Assembly (NCBI GenBank): GCA_964405805.1
Contig: CAYOPE010000011.1
Location: forward strand, 1-28,148
Length of the DNA: 28,148 nt
Direction of reading: 5' to 3'
Source: CAYOPE01 sp964405805
GTDB taxonomy: Bacteria > Patescibacteriota > Doudnabacteria > UBA920 > O2-02-FULL-48-8
The notes beneath the pieces were generated by a model. That model was not told the DNA's origin. It ran no database searches and was given only the letters and a program-made list of their open reading frames with translations. Within the stretch, counting starts at the first letter, position 1, and each line of letters begins with the position of its first letter. Shown piece by piece: positions 7,702 through 13,064 of this stretch. Position numbers and translations under genes: made by a program.

Positions 7702-7857
7702 ATGTCACAAGACAATCTCATAAACATGGAATGTACAGTTTGCCATCACGTAAACTATCAGTCCAGAAAAAATAAAAAACTTACCCCAAACCGTTTGGTA
7801 ATGGAAAAGTTTTGCAAATGGTGTAAGAAGCACACCGAGCACAAAGAGACCAAGTAA
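7702..7857 (+). CDS. rpmG: 50S ribosomal protein L33
   Basis: A 51-residue protein with the L33 pattern: two CXXC zinc pairs (MECTVCHHVNY and FCKWCKKHTEHKETK) and the NKKLTPNRLVMEKFC core typical of the family. It binds 23S rRNA near the E site of the large subunit. ATG 7702 is chosen; a second in-frame ATG at codon 9 would leave only one residue before the first zinc Cys. No clear Shine-Dalgarno is present, and the upstream bases are taken up by the structured segment. It lies between tRNA-Thr and tRNA-Trp, so the tRNA-Trp must be cut from the same transcript. Confidence 0.93.
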   Translation: MSQDNLINMECTVCHHVNYQSRKNKKLTPNRLVMEKFCKWCKKHTEHKETK

Positions 7858-7858
7858 T

Positions 7859-7958
7859 ACGACTGTTTGTGTTGGGGGGTTCGTATAATGGTAGTACAGC
7901 GGTCTCCAAAACCGCTTGTGTAGGTTCGATTCCTACACCCCCTGCCACAAGCAGTCGT
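7859..7958 (+). repeat. 13-bp processing stem enclosing tRNA-Trp
   Basis: ACGACTGTTTGTG (7859-7871) pairs with CACAAGCAGTCGT (7946-7958): 12 Watson-Crick pairs and one G-U. The arms lie just outside the tRNA acceptor stem, and the 3' arm takes in the last two bases of CCA. In RNA this would form a long continuous helix extending the acceptor stem of tRNA-Trp, starting one base after the rpmG stop codon. It resembles rRNA processing stems more than usual tRNA flanks. Confidence 0.65.
7874..7947 (+). tRNA. tRNA-Trp (CCA), 3' CCA encoded
   Basis: Acceptor GGGGGGT pairs with ACCCCCT (one G-U), D-loop AATGGTAGT, anticodon stem GCGGT/ACCGC with loop CTCCAAA giving anticodon CCA, T arm GTAGG/CCTAC with loop TTCGATT, discriminator G and encoded CCA 7945-7947. 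It lies 16 bases after the rpmG stop inside a long flanking stem. Since TGA is a stop here, a Trp tRNA reading only UGG is as expected. Confidence 0.96.
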
Positions 7959-8036
7959 TTGTTGGTACGGTAGAAACAAAAACGCGAGCAATACGTCTTA
8001 TTAAGTAGGCGGCTTTAAGCTGCCGTTTGTGATTTC

Positions 8037-9806
8037 ATGGATTCCAAGAAGAATATCAAAACTAAAGAAACCCTCAGGATTTATTGGCAGCATGCTTGGA
8101 GGTATAAGTTTTACGTCATAAGCATTGTCACGCTTTTAGTTGTGTATGCTGTAGCTGAGAGTACCGGGCCTTTACTTTATAAGCAATTTATAAACAACCT
8201 CGCTGCTTACGACTTCAGTCGTTACCAGCATATTCTTGTGATTCTGGGATTGATACTATTAGTAAGAGGAACTAGAACTTTTGCGTTTCGCGGTAAAGAT
8301 TATTTGACGAATTTTTTCGAACCACGAGTAATGGCTGACATCAGCAATACTTGCTTCAATTACATTCACCAGAACTCTTACGCATTTTTTTCAAACAATT
8401 TTGTCGGCAGTCTAGTAAATAAAGTAAAAAAAATGGAACGCGGGTTTGAAATGGTCACTGACCGTATTCTCGATGATTTTCTTCGAGGATTTTTGGCCAT
8501 TGCGTTTGCTGTCACCATGCTAGCGTTGAGCCACTGGACGCTAGGTCTAGCGCTTTTCATCTGGTGTGTAGTCTACCTGCTGGTCATATACTTTTTTTCG
8601 ATGTACAAGCTTAAGTACGACTTTAAAAAAGCTGAACTAGAAACCAGGATCACAGGCCAGATCGCGGATACTATATCAAACAACGTCAACATCAAACTTT
8701 TCAGCAGCTTTAACAAAGAATCAAGGTCCTTTCAAAATATCACACAAGAGCACTTTAATATCCGCCAGTATTCATGGAACCTCATGACTTATCTGGAAGC
8801 TATCCAAGCTTTTCTGATGCTTATCATGGAAGGTATCATCATGTGGCTTGCGATTCGGTATTGGAGAGCGGGGCATTTGAGCGTGGGTGATTTTACGCTC
8901 ATCCAGCTTTATATGATAAACGTTTTCGACAAACTTTGGGCCATGGGCAAGCAAGTGCGAGCTTTCTATGAGGCTATCGCTGATGCCAGCGAGATGACTG
9001 AGATTTTACTGGAACCTCATGAGGTGACGGATGTCGCTGGAGCCAAGAAACTGAAAGTTGACGGCGGTCTTATCGATTTTCAGGACGTCGATTTCAGTTA
9101 TAACGACAAGCGTAAAGTGTTTAGTAATTTCAATCTGAAAATTCAAGCTGGCGAGCGAGTGGCGCTGATTGGTCCTTCTGGCGGAGGCAAATCCACGATA
9201 GTGCGACTGCTGTTTCGTTTTAATGATTTGCAAGATGGCCAGATTTTGATCGATGGTCAGGATATTTCTGTGGTCACACAGGATTCACTGCGTTCAAATC
9301 TAGCTTTGGTGCCGCAAGACCCGATCCTCTTTCATCGCAGCCTTATGGAAAATATTCGTTATTCGAAGCCCGGAGCGAGTGATGCAGAAGTGGTGCTAGC
9401 TGCGAAAGCCGCTCATGCTCACGACTTCATCATGAAAGCCAAAGACGGCTATGATACGTTTGTAGGTGAGAGAGGGATCAAATTATCTGGCGGTGAGCGG
9501 CAGCGCGTGGCGATTGCGCGAGCAATTCTGAAAAACGCGCCGATCTTGGTTTTGGACGAAGCGACAAGTTCGCTGGACTCTGAATCAGAATATTTCATTC
9601 AGGACGCTTTGAAAAATCTGATGAAAGAAAAAACCACGATTGTCATTGCTCACAGATTGTCTACGATCATGCAGATGGACAGGATTGTCGTCATCGAAAA
9701 AGGCAAAATCACAGAAGAAGGCAAGCACGAAGAACTTTTGAAAGCGAAACAGGGGACTTATCAGAAACTCTGGCACATTCAGGCCGGGGGTTTTGCTGAA
9801 AGCTAG
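8037..9806 (+). CDS. ABC exporter half-transporter (MsbA/MdlB type)
   Basis: A 589-residue half-transporter with a six-helix ABC type-1 membrane domain (about 1-325) fused to a nucleotide-binding domain (about 345-589). The ATPase has Walker A GPSGGGKST, Q loop VPQDP, signature LSGGERQR, Walker B ILVLDEATS with catalytic Glu, and the switch His in AHRLST. It should work as a homodimer (or with another half not present here) to export a lipid, peptide or drug; the substrate cannot be read. No promoter is obvious in the 89 bases after tRNA-Trp, which hold a short GC hairpin (GGCGGC/GCTGCC, about 8008-8024). No Shine-Dalgarno precedes the ATG. No terminator follows; the next promoter begins inside its last codons. 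Confidence 0.95.
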   Translation: MDSKKNIKTKETLRIYWQHAWRYKFYVISIVTLLVVYAVAESTGPLLYKQFINNLAAYDFSRYQHILVILGLILLVRGTRTFAFRGKDYLTNFFEPRVMADISNTCFNYIHQNSYAFFSNNFVGSLVNKVKKMERGFEMVTDRILDDFLRGFLAIAFAVTMLALSHWTLGLALFIWCVVYLLVIYFFSMYKLKYDFKKAELETRITGQIADTISNNVNIKLFSSFNKESRSFQNITQEHFNIRQYSWNLMTYLEAIQAFLMLIMEGIIMWLAIRYWRAGHLSVGDFTLIQLYMINVFDKLWAMGKQVRAFYEAIADASEMTEILLEPHEVTDVAGAKKLKVDGGLIDFQDVDFSYNDKRKVFSNFNLKIQAGERVALIGPSGGGKSTIVRLLFRFNDLQDGQILIDGQDISVVTQDSLRSNLALVPQDPILFHRSLMENIRYSKPGASDAEVVLAAKAAHAHDFIMKAKDGYDTFVGERGIKLSGGERQRVAIARAILKNAPILVLDEATSSLDSESEYFIQDALKNLMKEKTTIVIAHRLSTIMQMDRIVVIEKGKITEEGKHEELLKAKQGTYQKLWHIQAGGFAES

Positions 9807-9819
9807 GAACTGATATAAT
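9793..9819 (+). promoter_or_regulatory. Promoter of the microprotein operon
   Basis: The -10 TATAAT (9814-9819) is perfect; the best -35 is TTGCTG (9793-9798) with a 15-base spacer, so the -35 is weak. The predicted start, near 9826, is just upstream of the Shine-Dalgarno AAGGGGGA before ATG 9842. The -35 lies inside the last codons of the ABC transporter gene. Confidence 0.6.
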
Positions 9820-9841
9820 ATCTCCCGTAAGGGGGATACTG

Positions 9842-9997
9842 ATGAAACGACGGTCAGCAAGACGACCATGCTTCCAAGCAGAATGGCTTCGCGAAATCCG
9901 CGACGCCAGTCCCAAGTCGATTTCACGGTACCCACCTGTGCACAGTACCCGAACGAGTCAAGCGCAGGTACGCTTGCGCAAACGGAGGGCCACATGA
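9842..9997 (+). CDS. Small basic protein (51 aa), first gene of a microprotein pair
   Basis: A 51-residue, strongly basic protein (MKRRSARRPCFQAEWLREIR at the N-terminus, LRKRRAT at the end) of unknown family. Support for translation is positional: a GGGGG Shine-Dalgarno core six bases before the ATG, a TATAAT box just upstream, and an ATGA overlap of its stop with the start of the next gene. The alternative frame open from 9868 has no ribosome-binding site and runs into the second gene. The composition is arginine-rich and GC-rich, unlike the ABC transporter before it. It could be a nucleic-acid-binding peptide or the antitoxin-like partner of the membrane peptide that follows; neither role is shown by sequence. 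Confidence 0.5.
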   Translation: MKRRSARRPCFQAEWLREIRDASPKSISRYPPVHSTRTSQAQVRLRKRRAT

Positions 9998-10143
9998 TCA
10001 GCGCCATCATCAGTTACGAGGCTTTGAGTACGATTGCGACGATTATCGCGGTCGTGATCCTGTATCGCAAGGTCTCGCGGCCACTGAAAGCTCTCCTCAA
10101 CGGCGATCTGATCATGAATTTGACCGCGAACAGGAATACCTAG
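9994..10143 (+). CDS. Small single-pass membrane protein (49 aa)
   Basis: A 49-residue peptide with one hydrophobic helix (about residues 2-25: ISAIISYEALSTIATIIAVV) followed by a basic segment (YRKVSRPLK) and a polar tail. ATG 9994 is chosen because GGAGG lies six bases upstream (ACGGAGGGCCACATG) and because it overlaps the previous stop as ATGA, a classic coupling signal. Size and topology resemble type I toxin peptides, small regulatory membrane proteins and phage holin-like peptides; sequence does not decide. A strong terminator begins 18 bases after the stop, so the two genes form a closed transcription unit. Confidence 0.6.
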   Translation: MISAIISYEALSTIATIIAVVILYRKVSRPLKALLNGDLIMNLTANRNT

Positions 10144-10160
10144 ACATCAGTTCGCGCTTG

Positions 10161-10200
10161 GGCCTTGGTTTCCAGTTCCTGGAACCAAGGCCGTCTTCTT
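10161..10200 (+). terminator. Strong intrinsic terminator of the microprotein operon
   Basis: GGCCTTGGTTTCCAG (10161-10175) pairs with CTGGAACCAAGGCC (10179-10192) with a single bulged T and a 3-base loop, followed by GTCTTCTTT. Its position also rules out the longer start (10158) for the next gene, because that start would lie inside the terminator. Confidence 0.8.
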
Positions 10201-10220
10201 TAAATTCGAAAGGACATAAT

Positions 10221-10820
10221 ATGTTTAACACTATCCCATCAGATGAAATCATAAGCCAGACTGCAGAAGCTCTTCGTAAAAACGGCATGGAAGCTTTTGT
10301 CGTAGAAAATAGCGAGGCTGCAAAAGCCAAATTGTTTGAAATCATCCCACCAGGCGCTGAGATTATGAACAACACCTCAGCGACCATGAACACGATTGGT
10401 GCCACTGAAGAGATTCTCAATTCAGGCAAATACAACCCTGTTCGTCGAAAATTTCCAAACAGCACGCCGAAAGAAAAAAATATTTTAGGGGCCACTGCTG
10501 ATTGGGTGACAGGTAGTGTTCATGCAGTGACCCAGGACGGCAGTCTTATGATCGCTTCGAACACAGGAAGCCAGCTCGGCTCAGAAGCCTACGCTTCCCC
10601 GGACGTGATCTTCGTCGTCGGCGGACAAAAAATCGTCAAAGATTTGGAAGAAGGAAAAAAAAGAATTTATGAATATGTTTTGCCAAAAGAGACAGAGCGC
10701 TTCAATAATGCTTACAATGTGACGACTGGCAGTTTTGTCAGTAAACTTTTGATTATAAATCGGGAAGTTCAAAAAGGACGAATTCGAGTCATCTTGGTTA
10801 AAGAAAATTTGGGTTTCTAA
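10221..10820 (+). CDS. LUD-domain protein (LutC/YkgG-like)
   Basis: A 199-residue protein of the LUD (DUF162) superfamily, whose best-known members are LutB and LutC of lactate utilisation. Matching features are the N-terminal helix with AEALRKNGMEAFVV, the NNTSATMNTIG segment, and the core motif GSLMIASNTGSQLGSEAY with PDVIFVVGGQKIVKDLEEG. No LutA or LutB partner and no iron-sulfur Cys motifs are in the window, so a lactate role is not supported; stand-alone LUD proteins are common and poorly characterised. ATG 10221 is chosen over an upstream in-frame start because GAAAGGA lies seven bases before it and the upstream bases form a terminator. Its last 23 bases overlap the reverse-strand frame that ends at 10798. 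Confidence 0.85.
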   Translation: MFNTIPSDEIISQTAEALRKNGMEAFVVENSEAAKAKLFEIIPPGAEIMNNTSATMNTIGATEEILNSGKYNPVRRKFPNSTPKEKNILGATADWVTGSVHAVTQDGSLMIASNTGSQLGSEAYASPDVIFVVGGQKIVKDLEEGKKRIYEYVLPKETERFNNAYNVTTGSFVSKLLIINREVQKGRIRVILVKENLGF

Positions 10821-11286
10821 ATTCAGAAAAAAAACGAGGCCCCAGTCGCGCTTGCGGCGAAGGGGCCTTCAGTTTGTCTTGCAGTTGCTGCCGGACGGAT
10901 CGTGCGGCGTACTCAGCCAGCGCGACCATGACCCCGAACCTCGTGTTCGGCAGTTCTGGTAGGTAGTGGCGGAATGCCTCAGCCTCGACCACGATGTCGC
11001 GATACCGCACGGTCAGGTGGATGTCATCCACGCCAGACGACGTGTAGTTCATCTCCACCAGCACCGTGAGCTTGTCACTGCTGGCCTTGTCCATGCGGAA
11101 GAGCTCATGGAGCACTGCCAGCTCGCCTACGAGTGTGGAGTGCACGACCATTTCTTCTTGGCCGTTCAGAGTCTCAGGCTTCTCAGAGCGTGCACGATCG
11201 CGGCGTGCGAAGCTCTGGTCCGTGATCACGATCTCGTGAACAGGGATCGAGGTCATCAGTTGGCTGACCAGCAGGATTGCCAGCAT
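10798..11286 (-). CDS. Unknown protein (162 aa by frame) whose terminator precedes its stop codon
   Basis: The frame begins at ATG 11286, eight bases after an AAAGGAG Shine-Dalgarno, and gives a credible mostly soluble protein (VLVEMNYTSSGVDDIHLTV; FRHYLPELPNTRFGVMVALA) with a hydrophobic first 13 residues that may be a weak signal or anchor. I do not recognise the family. It follows the membrane gene at 11298-11684 by 11 bases and shares its promoter. The oddity is at the 3' end: a strong intrinsic terminator for this strand (stem 10868-10837, eight T at 10834-10827) lies inside the frame, and the first in-frame stop is 10800-10798, beyond the T-run. Either the mature mRNA has no stop codon, or a one-base assembly error hides a TGA (in CTGAAGG, 10876-10870) just before the stem. 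Confidence 0.6.
   Translation of the reverse strand: MLAILLVSQLMTSIPVHEIVITDQSFARRDRARSEKPETLNGQEEMVVHSTLVGELAVLHELFRMDKASSDKLTVLVEMNYTSSGVDDIHLTVRYRDIVVEAEAFRHYLPELPNTRFGVMVALAEYAARSVRQQLQDKLKAPSPQARLGPRFFSEFRNPNFL
10827..10868 (-). terminator. Strong terminator for the reverse-strand pair
   Basis: On the reverse strand AGGCCCC (10868-10862) pairs with GGGGCCT (10843-10837); TCGC/GCGA extends the helix inside the loop, and CG plus eight T follow (10834-10827). It lies seven bases past the LUD stop on the other strand, where no T-run follows, so it works mainly in the reverse direction. Confidence 0.85.
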
Positions 11287-11297
11287 GGCTGTCTCCT

Positions 11298-11684
11298 TTA
11301 GAGGGGGTAGGGTGGTAGCGCGACCTTCGGCTTTGGAGGAAACACCAAAAGCAGAAAGAACCCAGCACAGAAGATCGCGATCAAGGTAAACGTCCAGAGA
11401 AAGAACGCAGCCACGAAGTAGAGCAGGAATGTGACTGGCGATATGCCTGTGTTCGTGCAGATCCCAAGCATGCATGTGATCACTGAACCGACTGTGAACA
11501 CCCGGATCACCCACCTTTCAGAAGCAGGCATCAGGGGCGAGCCGATCAGGTTGAACGTGATGACCACTGGCCAGGCGATCAGTGTCATGATGAACTCGCC
11601 GAACCCGAACGGCCGGAAGCTGAGGTAAGCCAGCATACCGACGCAGAACAGCGATGGAACGACGATATTGAGCGTAAGCTCCAT
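11298..11684 (-). CDS. Small polytopic membrane protein (128 aa), unknown
   Basis: A 128-residue protein with about four hydrophobic helices (NIVVPSLFCVGMLAYLSF; FIMTLIAWPVVITFNLI; VFTVGSVITCMLGICT; LLYFVAAFFLWTFTLIAIF, continuing to the C-terminus) and a short proline- and lysine-containing tail (FPPKPKVALPPYPL). No family recognised. The start at 11684 is firm: AGAAGGAGGA lies six bases upstream, and a promoter with a 17-base spacer lies just before that. It is the first gene of a two-gene reverse operon with the 162-residue protein. Composition is distinctly GC-richer than the flanking housekeeping genes. Confidence 0.72.
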   Translation of the reverse strand: MELTLNIVVPSLFCVGMLAYLSFRPFGFGEFIMTLIAWPVVITFNLIGSPLMPASERWVIRVFTVGSVITCMLGICTNTGISPVTFLLYFVAAFFLWTFTLIAIFCAGFFLLLVFPPKPKVALPPYPL

Positions 11685-11704
11685 GTCGATCCTCCTTCTG
11701 GCTT

Positions 11705-11755
11705 ATTTTAGTCCACAAATTGAAAAGTTGCAATTTGCTGGGGATTTGCTATACT
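11705..11755. promoter_or_regulatory. Divergent promoters sharing one palindromic -35 (TTGCAA)
   Basis: TTGCAA at 11728-11733 is its own reverse complement. Forward it is 16 bases from -10 TATACT (11750-11755, preceded by TGC) and serves HU. In reverse it is 17 bases from -10 TAAAAT (11710-11705) and serves the 11684 gene. Two RNA polymerases could not occupy both promoters at once, so the reverse operon and HU should compete for initiation. Confidence 0.75.
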
Positions 11756-11775
11756 GTCCAAGCAATTGTTAATAA

Positions 11776-11804
11776 ATCCCCACACCACAGTGTGGTGTGG
11801 GGAT
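11776..11804 (+). promoter_or_regulatory. 29-base perfect dyad in the HU 5' leader
   Basis: ATCCCCACACCACA (11776-11789) and its exact reverse complement (11791-11804) flank a single G at 11790. In RNA this forms a roughly 13-bp hairpin with a 3-base loop, lying between the predicted start (near 11762) and the HU Shine-Dalgarno (11815-11822). No T-run follows, so it is not a terminator; it could be an mRNA-stabilising hairpin or a protein-binding operator. Confidence 0.75.
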
Positions 11805-11827
11805 AAATCCTTAAGAAAGGGGACCTT

Positions 11828-12112
11828 ATGGCCAAAGGTATGACCAAGTCAGAAGTGCTCAATGCCGTAGCTGAAAAGCTCGGAAAGAGCCGAAAAGAAG
11901 TCGCCGAGATGATTGATGCTCTCGTGGGAGTTGCCTACGATGAGACCAAAAAGAGCGGCGAATTCACAATCCCAGGCCTCGGCAAGCTTCTAAAGAAGCA
12001 CCGAGAAGCCCGCATGGGACGAAACCCAGCTACTGGTGAGCAAATCAAAATTGCTGCCAAGACTGTAGTAAAGTTCCGTGTGGCAAAGGCTGCCAAAGAC
12101 GCGATTTTGTAA
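11828..12112 (+). CDS. HU/IHF-family DNA-binding protein
   Basis: A 94-residue histone-like protein of normal HU length. Helix pair MTKSEVLNAVAEKLGKSRKEVAEMIDALV, then strands with the HU signature (shown in parts: EFTIPGLGKLLKKHREARMG, then RNPATGEQIKIAAKTVVKF). The RNPATGE segment with its conserved Pro is the tip of the DNA-binding arm that intercalates and bends DNA. It works as a dimer in nucleoid packaging. AAAGGGGA precedes ATG 11828, a promoter and a perfect dyad lie upstream, and a terminator follows at once, so it is monocistronic. Confidence 0.96.
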   Translation: MAKGMTKSEVLNAVAEKLGKSRKEVAEMIDALVGVAYDETKKSGEFTIPGLGKLLKKHREARMGRNPATGEQIKIAAKTVVKFRVAKAAKDAIL

Positions 12113-12132
12113 TCCGAAATTGTACGAAGAAT

Positions 12133-12158
12133 CCGACCCCGATCAGGTCGGGTTTTTT
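12133..12158 (+). terminator. Intrinsic terminator of HU
   Basis: CCGACC (12133-12138) pairs with GGTCGG (12146-12151) around a 7-base loop and is followed by G and six T. It lies 20 bases after the HU stop. The next promoter's -35 begins 11 bases beyond it. Confidence 0.88.
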
Positions 12159-12168
12159 GTTGCTGGCA

Positions 12169-12197
12169 TTGACTAATGTTGGCTTTCTTGCTAATAT
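12169..12197 (+). promoter_or_regulatory. Promoter, TTGACT-17-TAATAT
   Basis: -35 TTGACT (12169-12174), exact 17-base spacer, -10 TAATAT (12192-12197) preceded by TTGC. The predicted start, near 12204, gives a leader of about 80 bases made up almost wholly of hairpins. Confidence 0.75.
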
Positions 12198-12206
12198 TTT
12201 TAGTCT

Positions 12207-12267
12207 TGCCGCTAAGGCAGTCCCTGAGATAGGGTTCTATCTCGCACTCTCTATTACCTAGAGAGTG
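12207..12267 (+). promoter_or_regulatory. Three consecutive hairpins in a 5' leader
   Basis: TGCC/GGCA (12207-12219), GAGATAG/CTATCTC with loop GGTT (12226-12243) and CACTCTCT/AGAGAGTG with a 7-base loop (12245-12267), all perfect and spaced by one to six bases. The Shine-Dalgarno AAGGAGG starts eight bases later (12275-12281) and stays unpaired in this fold. Confidence 0.65.
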
Positions 12268-12286
12268 GTTGATCAAGGAGGAGTCG

Positions 12287-12949
12287 ATGTCTGAGCAGTT
12301 GCCTGCGACCCCTGAGTTCGTGTTGGATCCAAAGACCGCTGCGACCTTGGAGCTTCGGCTCCTGACAGAGGCCTCGCCCGAAGAGGCGACACTCGTCTGG
12401 AAGCCAAGCGATCGCAATCCCAACGGTCGCTACTGGACGCACAGGACGTTTCCGCTGATCCAGGTCAGTGACCATCGTAAAAACAAGGATTTGAAGGTCA
12501 CACTGTCCGCGGAAGAAGAAGCCGTGCTGTCCGCGACGGATGATCAGAATGTCCTGAGCATGCGCATCTGCGGACACAACGACGCGACTCGCATGACGAA
12601 AGTCGCCAGGCTGCGAGATCTGTGCACTCCGGACACTGCCGAACCCATGCGTGAAGACGGCAGAACGGTTTTCTCCATCCCGCAGCACCAGTTCGGCGTC
12701 AGCGTCGAGAGGTTCGTGTTTTTGATCACCGGCGTGAAGCAACCGCGGAACGGCCTCGATATCCGGATTCAGAAGCTGCAGCTGGTCCGGCGTGCAGACA
12801 GCAAGCGGACGATTCGGGTCTACGGCAGGCACTGCTTCAGTGTCGAAGCTGCTACGCCGGCGAGCTTGTCGCAGACCTTGTCCGGCAGTGAGGAACTGAA
12901 GAAGTTTCAAGGCATGCTGTCGGTAGCGATCGCCGACTATCTCCGATAG
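12287..12949 (+). CDS. Unknown soluble protein (220 aa) with very strong translation signals
   Basis: A 220-residue protein without signal peptide or membrane helix and without a family I can name. The N-terminal half carries a charged stretch (LELRLLTEASPEEATLVWKP); the middle has WTHRTFPLIQVSDHRKNKDL and the C-terminal half has RFVFLITGVKQPRNGLDIR. It looks alpha/beta and acidic-basic mixed. ATG 12287 is fixed by a full AAGGAGG five bases upstream; the in-frame ATG at 12269 lies upstream of that site. The gene has its own promoter, hairpin leader and terminator. GC content is high (37 of 60 bases at 12301-12360), well above rplJ or the division genes. The reverse frame over 12254-12910 has no such signals and is taken as a shadow. 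Confidence 0.75.
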   Translation: MSEQLPATPEFVLDPKTAATLELRLLTEASPEEATLVWKPSDRNPNGRYWTHRTFPLIQVSDHRKNKDLKVTLSAEEEAVLSATDDQNVLSMRICGHNDATRMTKVARLRDLCTPDTAEPMREDGRTVFSIPQHQFGVSVERFVFLITGVKQPRNGLDIRIQKLQLVRRADSKRTIRVYGRHCFSVEAATPASLSQTLSGSEELKKFQGMLSVAIADYLR

Positions 12950-12960
12950 CAGTACATTTT

Positions 12961-12998
12961 GGGCGCGCTGGGAGCAATCCTGGCGCGCTCTGTTTTTT
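12961..12998 (+). terminator. Strong terminator after the 220-aa gene
   Basis: GGGCGCGC (12961-12968) pairs with GCGCGCTC (12983-12990, one G-U), with GGA/TCC continuing inside, followed by TG and seven T. It faces the reverse-strand terminator of the J-domain gene a few bases away. Confidence 0.88.
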
Positions 12999-13006
12999 TG
13001 TTTGCC

Positions 13007-13042
13007 AAAACAAAACCGCGGGATCTGTCGTAGACCCCGCGG
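13007..13042 (-). terminator. Strong terminator of the J-domain gene
   Basis: On the reverse strand CCGCGGG (13042-13036) pairs with CCCGCGG (13022-13016), followed by TTTTGTTTT (13015-13007). Together with the forward terminator at 12961-12998 it separates two converging transcripts. Confidence 0.85.
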
Positions 13043-13064
13043 CGAGAGATAGCTGTCGCGCAGC

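Noticed and set aside
7758..7991. Reverse frame across rpmG and tRNA-Trp
   Set aside because: Overlaps a clear L33 gene and a clear tRNA; no supporting signals.
8008..8024. GC hairpin before the ABC transporter as terminator of the tRNA-Trp transcript
   Set aside because: Only six pairs with one G-U and followed by GTTTGTG rather than a T-run; too weak to call.
9868..10143. 91-residue version of the small membrane protein
   Set aside because: Its start has no ribosome site; ATG 9994 has GGAGG and an ATGA overlap with the 51-residue frame.
10966..11301. Forward frame over the reverse 162-residue gene
   Set aside because: His- and Leu-rich shadow without a ribosome site; the reverse frame has Shine-Dalgarno, promoter and operon partner.
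12254..12910. Long reverse-strand frame (218 codons) opposite the 220-residue gene
   Set aside because: No ribosome site, promoter or terminator on that strand; Arg/Gln-rich low-sense translation typical of the complement of a GC-rich gene.
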